A stretch of DNA of 64,000 nucleotides from Thinopyrum elongatum. Lineage: Eukaryota; Streptophyta; Magnoliopsida; Poales; Poaceae. The notes beneath the pieces were generated by a model, which worked only from the letters and a program-made list of their open reading frames with translations, did no database searches and was not told the DNA's origin. Location of the stretch: assembly GCA_011799875.1 (NCBI GenBank), contig CM022299.1, forward strand, positions 339,355,307 through 339,419,306, read 5' to 3'. Positions 10,600-22,607 of this stretch are shown here, piece by piece. Within the stretch, counting starts at the first letter, position 1. Each line of letters starts with the position of its first letter. Position numbers and translations under genes: made by a program.

Positions 10600-13199
10600 A
10601 TGACCAAGAGTCGCCGTGGCAAGCTCTACATCGACGACGCTGGCTGGGGCCCCGAGGCCGACTCAATCGAGTACGGGTACCGGGTCCCCTTCGGCGGAAT
10701 TCACATCTTCATCGGAAAGATCGGCGGATCTGAGCCTAAGCCGGACACCTGCACCGACATCATCGAGTCGTCTTGGCGCACGCAACCCGCCCGGTTTCAA
10801 CCCGGTCAGAAGCGTTATTTCGTTGGTTTCACTCATGGCATGGATCTTGCGGAGAACTCGGCATCTGGAGGAGAGACTCTCATCTATTCAGGTGACAAGT
10901 CCTCGACCGGAGAGACAGAGTCAATTTACCAGCTTCAAGACGGCGGGCTTGGGGGCTATTCCGATGGCAACAGTATTCCAAACCCCTATGAGCCACCGAG
11001 CAGGGCTGCTATCTTCATGGCTGGCACAGGGCCGGCTCTCAACTCATCAACAGCTGCAGCTATGACATCTAACTCGACAGCTGTGGCGGTCGGTGGCTCC
11101 GGGTCAGGCCGCCGACTCAGGTGTTGTTGGATCTTATGGGCACCCTGACAGCTTTATTGGCAATGGAGGTCACCGCGGTGAATCAGGCAGAGCGCAATGC
11201 GGAAATTGCCAAAATTCGTGAGGAGATCACCAAGACCCAAGACTATATCGTGGCTGAGAACACCCAGACAGCTACGCTGAAAGCTCAGATTGACGCAGAG
11301 GCGGAGGGTTTGAAGGCAGAAGCCTGGCGTTTAAGTCTGGATCAGAACGCATGTAATGCGGTGTTCCAAAGAAGGTACCAGAGTCGTTTACCGCCGACAT
11401 ATGACCTGAGGCATTTGTTCAACACCCCTGGAGCAGGTCCAAGTACTCCTGATGCATGGGTGAATCCTCAGTTAAACCCAGACTTGCCAGGAAGTCGGGC
11501 GGCGGCTTAACCTCATCAGTCTGAACTGGCGCGGAGGGAGGATTCGGCGCCTAACCCGGCCCTCAATCAGACACCACCTCAATGTGTCCTGACGCCACCA
11601 GGGCACTTTTCTAACCTGGTGGATAACATGTTAGCAGCAGCAACCCGGCTGGCAGCGATTCCAATTACTGGCGAGTCACCAGCCGCGGTCGAAACTCAGA
11701 ATGCAGTTGAGCTCTTAGAGACATCCATTGCATAGCAAGCGGCTTACTCATACAGTCGTGATCGGGTGCATTCAACTCCCCTCCCAAGCCGTAGTTACAG
11801 TCGGTGTATTGAGTCACCGGCAGTCTCTAGCAGTGAGCAGCGACGTAACACGCCCCGCGATAATAACCCGCCCCTTAACCCGAGGACCGATGCTCAGGCA
11901 GCCGACCAGGGGGCTTATCAGCAGCCTCTGATGACCCCTTCAACTTCGGTGGGAGCCGGTGCAATTTCAAGGTCTGTTGGAGTGCCGTGTTTAGTACCGG
12001 CTTTGCGTAACGAGCGTCTGCCCAAAGATTTTAAGGGCCCTCGCAAGGTGCCCAATTATACAGCTGATCTTCCTCCTGAGGCTTGGATTGATAGTTATGA
12101 GTTAGCCATGGAGATGTTGGATGTCAATGATGCTGTCTGTGCTAAATACTTTACTATGATGTTGGAAGGGGCGACTCGTACGTGGTTAAAAGGCTTACCT
12201 CCTAATTCTATCAGATCATGGGCGGAGTTGAAGCCACGGTTCATCAAAAAATTTCAAGGGACATGCAAGCAGCCTCTGATGATTGTTGATCTGGATCACT
12301 GCGTGTAGCGTGAGGATGAGTCGGCCCATCATTGGGTCTGGTGGGTCTCCGCTATTATTCACTCGTCTGACAGTATTGCGGCGGGTCAGGCGGTTCTAAT
12401 CTTAGAGAAGAATTGTCACTCCGCCCCCCTTAAGCAGAAGCTTGGGCGGCTCAAGCGCACTTTCCAGGACATGGGGGAACTCATGGCGGCTCTCACTAAA
12501 TATGCAGACTCTGATAACATGAAGGATCCTGGTTCTGATGATGATAAATCCAGCAAAGGCAAGAGGAATGGCAATGGTAAGGGTCAGCAACAGAATATAA
12601 CAGGGAACAATGGCAACAACTAGGGTAATGCTAACACCAATACTAGGCATAAAAACCAGCGCCGCAATGGTAATGGTAAGCCGCCTTTTGGTGGAGCAAA
12701 GCCTTTCAATCTTGAGGCAATGCTTAATGACCCTTGCCCGAAGCATGGTCTTCCCAATAGGCTGTCTACTCATGCTTGGAAGGATTGTTACATTATGCGG
12801 GAGTTCAGAAATCACAGCCTTAACCAGCATCATGGTAATGGCAATGGGCCACCTGGCGGGTTAGGATCCGGTTCTCAGGGGTCCGACTTTGGTGGTGGCG
12901 GCTCAAATTCTGGTTACCAGGGTCAAGGTAACCATGGTGGCCATAATCAGCAGCCTGGTTAGGGTAACCAGTAGCAAAATAATCAGTCAGGGTATCAGAG
13001 TAATCCAAAACAGCTTAATGGGGGTCAATATCATGTCTTTACTACGAACACATGTAAGCGTGACAGGAAGGTTCATAAGCGACTTGTCAATGCTGTTGAG
13101 CCGGCAATACCCCAATACCTACGATGTTCAGAACATACGATCACATGGAGTCGGGAGGATCACCCGCCCCGGGTTGACAATCTGGGTCAGCTGGCATTA
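10600..13199 (+). pseudogene. Tat Gypsy gag
   Basis: The chosen start is ATG 10,600, inside the leader after the primer site. The N-terminal part runs to about 11,110, where a frameshift joins a helical, Gln/Glu-rich segment (AERNAEIAKIREEITKTQ). The core capsid domain (Retrotrans_gag) is clear at about 12,060-12,300: EAWIDSYELAMEML, WLKGLPPNSIRSW, FIKKFQGTCKQP. A low-complexity Gly/Asn/Gln linker with KGKRNGNGKG and HAWKDCY follows. In-frame stops are TAG at 12,306, 12,621, 12,960 and 12,972, all where Gln would fit. The main part shares the reading frame of the protease, so gag and pol were probably one polyprotein. Confidence 0.85.
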
Positions 13200-13826
13200 G
13201 TGGTAGCCCCTCAAGTAGGTGGCTATAAATTCACTAAGGTGCTTATGGACGGTGGTAGCAGCATCAACATCCTGTACTATGGTACTTTTCGACGGATGAA
13301 CTTAACTGACAAGGATCTCAAGCCATTCTCCATAGTCTTCCATGGAGTGGTGCCTGGTAAGTCGGCGTATCTGGTGGGAAAAATTGCCCTGGAAGTAGCC
13401 TTTGGTGATGACTATGATTACAGGGCAGAGACACTGTGGTTCGAAGTGGTCAAAATCAAGAGTCTGTATCATGCTTTATTTGGACGGCCGGCTTATGCTA
13501 AGTTCATGGCTTGCCCTTGCTATGTATATTTACAACTCAAGATGCCAGGACAAAAAGGGGCAATTATGGTACATGGTGACCGGAAAGTCGCCTTGGAGTG
13601 CGAGGAAGGAGATGCAGCTTATGCAGAGTCAGCTTGTGCCACTGAGGAGCTCAAGTTCTATAAAGACAACATTGACCCGGCTGATATGACCCCATTGAAG
13701 AAACCCAGCACCGAGTCTGACCCGCCCATCAAATTTAAGTCGGCAGAGGATACCAAACTGGTGGATTTTGTCCCTGGCGACTCATTGCAGCAGTTCACTG
13801 TGGGGGCTAATATGGATCCCAAATAG
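13200..13826 (+). pseudogene. Tat Gypsy aspartic protease
   Basis: The protease cleaves the polyprotein. The catalytic motif reads KVLMDGGSSINILY with its Asp near 13,247. LFGRPAYAKFMA follows as the conserved second element (about 13,478-13,510). The segment after it (KKPSTESDPPIKF) is the linker to the reverse transcriptase. This stretch is open over 208 codons and closes with TAG at 13,824-13,826, directly before the next open part, ESVLIEFIREN, where CAG is expected. Confidence 0.85.
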
Positions 13827-13832
13827 GAAAGC

Positions 13833-15344
13833 GTGCTCATCGAGTTCATCCGTGAGAATCGGGACATCTTTGCATGGAAACCTTCTGACATGCCGGGTGT
13901 GCTGAGAGAATTTGCTGAGCACCATCTTAATGTGGATCCTAAAGTTAAGCCAGTCAAACAGTTCCTCCGTTGTTTCAATGAAGAGCGACGTAAAGCTATT
14001 GGAGAAGAGGTAGCACGGCTCTTGGCGGCCGGGTTTATCGTGGAAGTTTTTCACCCTAAGTGGTTGGCTAACCCTGTGCTTGTACTTAAGAAAAATGGCA
14101 CATGGCGTATGTGTGTTGATTACACAGATCTCAAGAAGGTTTGTCCGGCTGATCCATTTGCTCTCCCCCGTATCGACGAGATCATTGATGCAATGGTGGG
14201 TTGTGAGAGCTTATGCTTCCTGGATGCTTATTCTGGTTATCATCAGATCAAGATGGCAATCAAGATGGCAGTTGAAGACCAAGAGAAGACATCTTTTATC
14301 ACACCTTTTGGGGCTTTCTGCTATGTGTCTATGCCTTTTGGACTCAAAAGTGCTCAGGCGACTTATCAGCGCTGTGTCTAGAATCGTTTCCATGGTCAGA
14401 TTGGGCGTAACATTCATGCTTATGTGGACGATATTGTGGTCAAGTCAAGGAAGAAGGAGACTCTACTTGCTGATTTGAAGGAAACTTTTGATAATCTTCG
14501 GGTTTACAAGATGATGCTTAACCCAGCCAAGTGTGTCTTTGGTGTGCCTGCAGGTAAACTGCTGGGGTTTCTGGTCTCAGAGCGGGGCATTTAGGCTAAC
14601 CCGGAGAAAAATAAGGCCATTACTTCACTTTCTAAGCCGGCGTGTGTCAATGACGTTCAGCGCTTGGTGGGTCGCATTGCAGCTCTAAGCCGGTTCATAA
14701 GCCGCCTGGGAGAGAAGGCAATTCCTTTATATCAGATGATGAAGAAGACAGATCATTTTGTTTGGAGCGATGATGCTAATGAGGCCTTTGAGGCACTCAA
14801 AAAGCAACTAGCTGAGCCGCCCATCTTGGCTGCTCCCATAGAAAAAGAGCCTTTGCTCCTGTACGTGGCAGCTAATAACAAAGCAGTCAGTGTGGCAGTT
14901 GTCGTGGAGCGCGAGGAGGCAGGTAAAGAGTACCCAGTCCAGCGGCCGGCATATTATATCAGTGAGGTCCTGACTGAGTCCAAGCAAAGATATCCACATT
15001 GGCAGAAGATGGTGTTTGGGGTGTTCATGGCGAGTCGCAAGTTGAAGCATTATTTCCTTGGACACCCTATTACTATGGTCAGCTCTGCTCCCTTAGGGGA
15101 TATTATTCAAATAAGAGAAGCCACAAGCCGGGTTGCGAAGTGGGTAATCGAGCTTGGACCTCATAATCTGAAATATGTGCCAAGAACAGCCATCAAGTCT
15201 CAAGCTTTGGTGGATTTCATAAATGATTGGACAGAGTTGCAAACACCTGAGGAGAAGCCTGACAATACATATTGGACAATACACTTTGATGGGTCCAGGC
15301 AGTTGGAAGGCTCGGGGGCTGGAGTTATTTTAACTTCCCCATGA
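13833..15344 (+). pseudogene. Tat Gypsy reverse transcriptase and first RNase H
   Basis: The reverse transcriptase copies element RNA into DNA. Motifs in order: DIFAWKPSDMPGV, WLANPVLVLKKNGTWRMCVDYTDLKK split over two strings, FLDAYSGYHQIKMA, TPFGAFCYVSMPFGLKSAQATYQ split likewise, and the active site YVDDIVVKS at 14,420-14,446. The connecting RNase H part reads PAYYISEVLTESKQRYP and LKHYFLGHP, lacking clear catalytic acids, as is usual for the degenerate first RNase H of Tat elements. Stops are TAG at 14,379 and 14,592 and TGA at 15,342. An 8-codon stutter (KMAIKMA) near 14,250 looks like a small tandem duplication. Confidence 0.9.
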
Positions 15345-15685
15345 GGTGACAAATTTTGTTACATTTTAAGGTTAATGTTTCCTTGTACTAACAATGCGGC
15401 TGAGTATGAAGCTTTGCTCCATGGGCTTCACATGGCCAAGGAGATGAATTTAAGCCAGGTCAGATGTCTGGGCGACTCAGACTTGGTGGCTCAGCAAGTT
15501 TCAGGCAAGTGGGATTCTAAGGACCCTCTTATGGCGGCTTATCGTCAGGCGGTTGATAATATTGCTGGTCACTTTAAGAGTTATCAGGTGGATCACATTG
15601 ATCGAAGGAAGAACGAGGTGGCTGATGCACTGTCTCAGTTTGGGTCTCAACATAAGCCGGTGCCCCCCCAATGTGCTCCTTGATG
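15250..15685 (+). pseudogene. Tat Gypsy second (archaeal-type) RNase H
   Basis: After the degenerate RNase H comes a complete-looking second one: TIHFDGSRQLEGSGAG (first Asp), NNAAEYEALLHGL (Glu), CLGDSDLVAQQV (Asp) and NEVADALSQ. This double RNase H is a hallmark of the Tat lineage. The TGA at 15,342 interrupts it, where CGA (Arg) would fit. A run of seven C at about 15,663-15,669 coincides with a shift from frame 3 to frame 1, so the sequence reads on as NVLLDVLHNPSVKLPSEED. Confidence 0.85.
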
Positions 15686-17041
15686 TGTTACACAATCCTT
15701 CAGTTAAGTTGCCTTCTGAGGAAGATCTTACTATACCTGACCCGGAAGCACAATTGGTGGTGGCTCTTCATGCTATTCCTGACTGGACGTTGCCTTATCT
15801 GGCTTATCTTACTTGTGGTGAGTTACCTGAGGATGAAAATTTGGCGTGGTAGATCACATGGCGTTCGAAGTCTATGACTATCATCAATGGCGAGTTACAT
15901 CGATGCAGTGTGACTGGTGTTTTCTAACGTTGTGTTTCTCCTGAGGAGGGCCGCGAGATCTTACAAGAGATACATGCAGGCAACTGTGGTCATCATGCCA
16001 GCTTACGCTCTTTGGAGGCTAAAGCGTTTCGTCATGGATTTTTCTGGTTGACGGCTCATGCAGATGCAGAGGATATTGTTAGTAAGTGTGATGGGTGTCA
16101 AAAGTTTGCAAGACAAGCTCATGTGCCGGCTCAGGAATTGCGGATGATCCCAATCACTTGGCGTGTGCGGTCTGGGGTCTTGATATGGTTGGAACGTTCA
16201 AGAGATCTAAAGACAAGAAGACCCACCTTCTGGTGGCGGTTGACAAGTTTACCAAGTGGGTTGAGGCAGAGCCAGTTAGCAATTGTGAGGCGGTGACTGC
16301 AGTTCAGTTTGTTAAGAAGCTGATCTTCTGCTTTGGTTATCCTCATAGTGTCATCACTGATAATGGCACAAATCTGTCTAAGCGTGCTATGAAGGAGTTC
16401 CGTTAAAGAGAGCACATCCGCCTTAATGTGTCCTCGGTGGCTCATCCACAGTCTAATGGTCAAGCAGAACATGCTAATCAAGAAAATTTGCGAGGGATCA
16501 AGCCCCGGCTTATGGTTCCTTTGGAACGAACACCAAATTGTTGGGTTGAAGAGCTTCCTTCAGTCCTTTGGAGTATGAGAACCACCCCAATAGATCAACA
16601 TGCTACACGCCCTTCTTCATGGTTTATGGTGCCGAAGCAGTTCTCCCAAGCGATATTCGTCATGACTCACCCCGCATGGCGGCTTATATTGAGACTGACA
16701 ATAAGACAGCGCGTCAGAACGCTTTGGATGCTCTTGAAGAAGAGCGTGATCTTGTGGCGGCTCGTTCAACAATTTATCAGTAAGACCTACGTCGCTATCA
16801 CAGCCGTAGGGTTCAAAGCCGGACCTTTCAGGAGGGCGACTTAGTGCTTCGTATGATTCAAGATCAGACAGGGATGCATGAGCTTTCACCTCCTTGGGAA
16901 GGACCCTTTGTGGTCAGCAAAAACCTCAGCAATGGTTCATACTACCTCATTGACATACGTGAGAACAAAGATTCATGCACATCGGAGGAGGAGACCAGCA
17001 GGCCTTGGAACATTGCTCATCTTCGGCCTTACTACACTTGA
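15670..17041 (+). pseudogene. Tat Gypsy integrase
   Basis: Integrase inserts the DNA copy. The HHCC zinc domain reads HAGNCGHHASLRSLEAKAF and CDGCQ (about 15,970-16,105). Then a frame change leads to the catalytic core: LDMVGTFKRSKDKK (first Asp), VITDNGTNLS (second Asp), PQSNGQAEHANQ (Glu). A second frame change near 16,560 leads to FMVYGAEAVLPSDI, GDLVLRMIQDQ and a C-terminus ending IAHLRPYYT, stop about 17,039-17,041. Nonsense codons are TAG 15,850, TAA 15,925, TAA 16,404 and TAA 16,781, each at an expected Gln. No chromodomain is present, as expected for Tat. Confidence 0.88.
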
Positions 17042-18102
17042 GTCATTGGCTCTCATCATTGTATATACCTTCATCGATGTACATATCTTTTTATGATCAA
17101 CATAATAAAGCCGACATCCCCAAATTTCGGGGCCTCTGTCATTTCATCTCATATTTTCTGTGCATGAGTCTTTATTGGTTGATCATAAGGTCACTTGGGG
17201 GCTTCCAACTCAATGAGTTTAGCTTTCATACCCTCTTGACTGGCTTACATGCCATATTATGGGTTAAACCTGCCTGTTTGCAACTTGCTACTCCACCAGG
17301 TGACCCGCCGTACTCTTGACAGTCAATCTTCCATGACCCTAAACTTGTCAAGGTTAAAATGACGGTTTTTGTCACGTGAGAGCCGGCTTACAGAGAGCTA
17401 GGATAAACTCACCTGTCTGCTATAGTCTCTCCGCTATGTGGCCCGTTCGTACTCTTAATAGTCAATCTTTTTACTAAGATCCTGAACTAGTTAAGGTTAA
17501 AACGACGGATTTATGTCACGAGAGAGCCGGCTTACGGGATGAAAGGCTATCATGCCTAGCTTCTTTGAAGCACAACTTGAGTTTTTCATAAACAAAACAA
17601 GAGCTGGTCTCTTTTGGTCGTGCCTTCAAAGCCGGCTTATAAATATTTGAGATATACATGTATATATTCTCTGTTTTCTTGTTTTTACAGGAATTTTTTG
17701 TCATATGAAGGCTATAAGCCCTCGGATCACAGAAGGTCCGGGTTAGTATTGCTCATAACTTGAGTTTACAGCAGCCATGACCCGCCAAGGGGATTGTTTA
17801 CAACTTTGATACCATGAGGCATTGGGTTATTTAACTCACCCTGGATCTTGCCTTAAGTCGCCAATACAGGGATTGATGGATCTTTGACAGATTGTATATC
17901 AAGACCTCAAAATCTTTTGGCGATGTTGCAAGACCAGTTATGCATATATATGACAAGATCACAGAAGTTAAGCTGCCGAAGCACAGGTTGATAAAAACAT
18001 GCACGAAGGCATGGCAGGGCAGTAAAACTATTTTTAACTAAGCTATTACAAGGCTACTGCTGAGCCCACAAGTTTTTTCAATCAAGTTTTTCATGAGTTA
18101 CA
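17042..18102 (+). other. Tat 3' region between integrase and the antisense gene
   Basis: No coding signal on either strand. It carries the two-copy repeat at 17,309-17,535 and repeated words such as GAGCCGGCTTA and GACCCGCC, which recur throughout the element. Confidence 0.5.
17309..17535 (+). repeat. Two imperfect direct repeats, period about 139 bp
   Basis: Copies start at 17,309 and 17,448 with CGTACTCTTGACAGTCAATC and its variant CGTACTCTTAATAGTCAATC. Both go on to AGGTTAAAA-GACGG and end with GAGAGCCGGCTTAC. The spacers differ, so the unit is about 90 conserved bases in each copy. Confidence 0.7.
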
Positions 18103-21100
18103 TCACTCCTTTGAGCCGGCCTCAGCGCCGTCTGGGTTGTGACCCGCCGGGTTAATATCTTCGTCGCGCCATGCAGCTGAGGTTTCCAGGTCATCCTGTG
18201 CCGGCTCTTCATCGCTTCCAATCTGGATATTGTCCGACGTCCAGTCGATGCCAGTTAACGCCTCAAAGGTTGCTTAATCGTTAAGGATACAAGAAGGGTC
18301 AATGTCAAGGGCAAAAATATGCTTACGCCTTTGAGGAGTCAAGTCCACAATTTCATGCGAATGCGGCTTGATACGCGCATTATTGCTATCGTAAGCCAGC
18401 TGATACTTGGTTAGGTCCAGCTCTTGCGCAAGTTGACATGCTACAGGCCTTATCTCTTTGACACATCTGGTAAAATCTGCTTCTTCGAAGATGGATCCTT
18501 CATCGTTAAATTCTGGACACCCGCCACCTATCTCTGCCGGGTCAAGTTCTGATTGCCAAGCTTTAGCCCTGCTTAATGTCGTAATGGCTCCTGCGCGGGT
18601 GGCTGATAGTTTTATTTCTTTGATCTGTGCTGGTACCATTGATAGATGATCCAGTACAGTCTTGATGATTGTTGGAGGTTTCTTGCCGCTTGATATGGCT
18701 ACAAGTGTTCGGAGGCTTCCGGTGTATAACTTCTCTGTTAATGAATAGATAGCTTTAAGCTTCAGTAGCATATTTTAGCCAAGGTTGGCACTCCTGGCAC
18801 CTATCACATAGTCAAAGAACAGGTTAGTCATCACGAATTTTGAGTCGCCAGGCGAGTTAAAGTGCGTTCACTGGTTTATGAATCGCTTCAGATGAGTACA
18901 AATTTAAACTTACCAAAGATGGCGGTTGTCAATTGGGACATGTGCTGTTTTAAGCCGGCAAGTTCCACAACGACCGGCTTAAGCTGCTTCTCAGCGTCTT
19001 CTGCACGCCTCAGTAAATCCACCTTTTCAGATTCCAGAGCAGCTCTATCAACATCAAACTTGGATTTCTGTTTCTCCAAGTCCTCCAAAGCAGACTTCAA
19101 TTTTAACTCAGCTTTGATGCTTTCTGCCTGTTGAAACTCTACATTTTTCTTTAAGTCGCCAAGTTGCGACTCCTTCAGGTTTAAGGCTTCCTGAAAGAAG
19201 GATTTAAGAGCATAGTTACAGATCAGTATTGAGCAGGTTTATCATGATAAGGATTATTCAAGTCCCAAGCACATTGCAATCAATACACTTGGCACTTGGG
19301 GGCTAATGTAGGTCATTTAAATTTATATTATGACCCGGCTCAGCAGTAAGCCGGCCCTTGGGGGCTACATACTTTCTTTTATAATGAGTGATGGCAAGAC
19401 CCGAATTATCTTATCAAGATAACCCGGCCCTTGGGGGCTACGCGCGGTTCTTTGCAAAGAATATTTGGAAGACCCAACTCATCTTATTAAGATAAGCCGG
19501 CCCTTGGGGGCTACATGCGGTTCTTTATAAAGTGGTTATTTGAAAGACCCGACTCATTTTATCAAGATAAGCCGGCCCTTGGGGGCTATAGGTGATTCTT
19601 TTCAAAGTTGTTCTCTCAAAAGACCCGGCTCATCTTATCAAGATAAGCCGGCCCTTGGGGGCTACATGAGTATATATGTGTAAGATGGAGAGGAGTTAAG
19701 TTCATACCTCATATTTTTGCTTCATCATGTTTACTAAGCCAGCTTCCATGTCACGACTTGTATAAAGGCGGCTTAGATAGCCCGCGTCCAATTCGCCCGC
19801 ACTAAAATCCGCATAACTTTGCAGATCCAATTTGGTCTTGCCCTTTTCCAATGAAGGCGCCTCTTCTTTAGCAGTGTGCTTGGCTAGCACAGTGGATGCT
19901 TCTGGCGCCTCATAACCTGTATCAGTGATAATAATGTCATCAGCGCTCTTCTCAGAAGGGATTTCTTCATCTGGTTTGATCAGAGTGGGATTTGGCGGAT
20001 CATGACTGTCTGCCGGGTTAGCATCAGTGTCCATGGGCTCAGAAGCTGCAGCGTCAGTCTATGGAGGTGGGTCATCTTGGCGGTTAATAGGATCTTCAGG
20101 ATTCTGGATTGGGACCTCAGGGGTCTCCAGCACCTGCTTCTCCGGCTCAAAGGCCTCAGGGGCCTTGGAAGAGCTGCCCGCCTTTTGCTTTTTACCAGTT
20201 TTTGCCTTGCCCTTGTGACAAGAATACAAGAGTTTATGAGTGTATGACAACAAGTTTTTGTCAACAAATAAAAACACTTACCCTGGGATAACAACGAAGG
20301 CCGGAAGCTGCGTCCCAGTTGAGTCGCCAGATGACGGAGGCGTTCCCTGATAGTTGGAGTCAGAAGGGTTAAGAGGTTTCCGCACGAGACCGGTTTGTGG
20401 AAGAGATAGAGTCGGGCTATGAGGCACCTCATTGCGACGTTTCCGAGGAGCCGGCGTGTGGGACAAACCGGCCACGAGATATTCAGAGCCGCCGCTCCGG
20501 GTCAAACGCCTGGACTCATGTTGCTGCTTCTTCAAAAGAAAGTTGGGGTCCAAGTAAGCAAGAGGGTGAGAAAATCTTACTTTCCGGATGACCCGCCGTG
20601 TTTTCTTTCTTGGCAAGGGTTCTGAGTCGGAGGAGATAGGAATTACCTCCGCTTCATTGGCATGGCTTGTCTCCACTTCATCCTGAGAGGAATCAACATC
20701 AATAAGTTGCATGAAAAGAAGACCAAGGGAGTCAAGTTCTACCTCCGACTCTTCTAACTGGAGTAGCTCCTCTGCTGTCTGTTTCTTACGGCGTCCCGTA
20801 CCACAAGACTTCACTGCTTTAGTCTTCTTAGTAGGTGGGGCGGCTGTTATTTTCTTCTTCCAGAATGGAGAATCGGCCTATATACATACATACATTGGCA
20901 ATAATTTAAAAGGATATGAAGCACAAAAGATAGATAAGCAAAGATGAAGATTTACTCAAGGTACTTACAACGGGAGCCAGGTTAAGAATGCAGAAAGGAT
21001 TCAGCCCCGCTTTATTGCAAGCTTCTTGAGGCTCCCCAAGCAGTGACTTAACCATTTCATTAATCTCCTTATCAGTCAGAGGCTTTTGGTTATAGCGCTG

Positions 21101-22575
21101 CGGGTCCTTCACATCGCCAGTATATTGGCACATTAAGCCGCTGCGCCGACTCAGGGGGAAAAATCCTCCATGAGACCGAGCAGTGGGTTAGATCAACTCC
21201 GGTTAAGCCGTTGGCTATTAAAGCTCTTATCTTTGAAAATGTGCGTGCATACTGAGCGCGTTCTGCGGCGGCTAATCGCCAGGAAGTTCGCTGCTGGTGC
21301 TGAGCCGGTAGGGGCGATAACCCGACAAGGGATTTTCTCGAGCCGGAGCAGTGTTTCGGCAATAGAACCATGTGCGGCTCCAACCCTTGGGGTGGCTGGG
21401 CAGTATGACCGAGGGAAAGGTTATGTCTCTCCGCCTCTGGATGGAAACACCTCCAAGCTCTAAACTGGGCCCGTCTGTCATCTCGGTTTGGCGGTTGATA
21501 TAGAAGAAATCCTTAAAGAGATCAATAATGGGCTCTTCTTGCAGATACACTTCACAGAATACTTGAAACTAGCATATATTGGAGACGGAGTTGGGACCGA
21601 TGTCTTGAGGATGAAGTTTGTAAAAATGCAGAGCGTCCCAGATTTTTTTTTACCCGGGCAGTGAAAAACCACGAAGGAGGTGATCCGTGAAAATCACAAC
21701 TTCACCCTCTCCGGGCTCAGGAACAGTTTCAGGACCAGGAACCCGCCAGTGGATAACTTCTTTAGCTGGTAAGATGCCCATGTCCACATACTCATTGAGC
21801 ATGAGCTCTGAGACTTGGGAGGCTTCCCAGTCACAAGAAGTGGCAGTTTTAGACATGTTTGGCCGGGTTAAAAGCTGCAGATAAGTGTATGGCGGGTCAA
21901 AACTACAATGGTAAGCCGCCTAAGCAATTACATGATATCTCAACAATAATGAACCATTAAGAAGTTATGAGCCGCCTTAACTATGGGAGTGAGGTGACTA
22001 TCAGGCCGATAGGATATGGCGGGTTAAAGTATGAAAGTATGAGCCGGCAACATGTTGGCGGGTCATCTAAACCAGAGACTTACTGAAGATATTGCTAAGT
22101 GTGGGCAAACAAGTTTCACAAGTTGCAGCTATATTCACGGATCTACAGGCAGTTCAAAAAGAAAAATAATTGCAAAACCTAATGGTGGCAGTGGAAAAGC
22201 TATTGTGCCGTTTTTCGATTCTGAAGAAGAAAAGATCTATTCAAGATTCAAGATGGAGGCTAAACAAGCTACCGCAGTGTCTTCTGTGGTGTTTTTAGAT
22301 TGGAAGACAGGTTCTATTCAAAGGTATGAAGAACTACGATGAACGCCGACGAACTCCTAAGAACTCGAGTGACCTAATGCATATCTGAAAGGGAAAAAAA
22401 TGGTACCTGACGGAGATGGAGATGAGCGGGCGTGTGCCGCTGAGTTCTGGTAACAACAGGGTGATGCAGCAGCCTCGACGGGAGCGGTTGGTGCGGTTCG
22501 ATGGATGCGGCGGAGCTCCGGTCGCGGCGGGCTTTGTGAGGAAGAAGAAGAAGAGGAGGTGACGGGGATGAAAAG
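18103..22575 (-). pseudogene. Antisense multi-exon gene of the Tat element (Transposase_28-type)
   Basis: This gene lies opposite to gag-pol in the 3' region. The chosen start is ATG 21,856 (MSKTATSCDWEAS). The N-terminal part has VIHWRVPGPETVPEPGEGE, FTDHLLRGFSLP, HFYKLHPQDIGPNSV and FKDFFYINRQTEMTDGPS, which match the plant family known as putative gypsy-type transposon (Pfam Transposase_28). Later exons are basic and Ser-rich with nuclear-signal-like RKKTRRVIRKVRF, then a coiled coil (about 18,914-19,190: LEDLEKQKSKFDVDRAALES), ending GSKE at 18,103. Suggested introns: 22,406-21,875 (5' UTR), 20,968-20,878, 20,281-20,212, 19,707-19,191, 18,913 to about 18,83x, most with GTAAGT or GTATG donors and AG acceptors. 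Stops near 21,650, 20,057, 18,775 and 18,274 and frameshifts break it. Its function is unknown. Confidence 0.75.
19270..19670 (+). repeat. Five to six tandem copies of a 71-76 bp hairpin unit
   Basis: Each unit contains GCCGGCCCTTGGGGGCTAC, at about 19,350, 19,424, 19,497, 19,571 and 19,648, with a partial copy at 19,287. Four copies also carry CTTATCAAGATAAG or a close variant. In the last copy the flanks form a near-perfect 12-bp stem (CCGGCTCATCTT with AAGATAAGCCGG, loop ATC, one mismatch). The array lies within the suggested fourth intron of the antisense gene. CTTGGGGGCTA resembles the purine tract that precedes LTRs of this type. Confidence 0.85.
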
Positions 22576-22599
22576 TGAAAAGAGCAGCCCCCCTGTGCC

Positions 22600-22607
22600 T
22601 ATTTATA
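22600..22607 (-). promoter_or_regulatory. TATA box for the antisense gene
   Basis: The minus strand reads CCTTATAAATAGGCAC, a textbook plant TATA box. About 30 bases downstream begins a CT-rich leader (CACCTCCTCTTCTTCTTC), typical for plant 5' UTRs. It is followed by a possible donor CAG|GTACC at 22,406 and an acceptor CTGCAG at 21,875, just ahead of ATG 21,856. It is independent of the LTR promoters. Confidence 0.65.

Noticed and set aside
19270..19670. CRISPR-like array
   Set aside because: Regular spacing, but units are continuous tandem repeats with similar spacers in a plant retrotransposon. No CRISPR biology applies.
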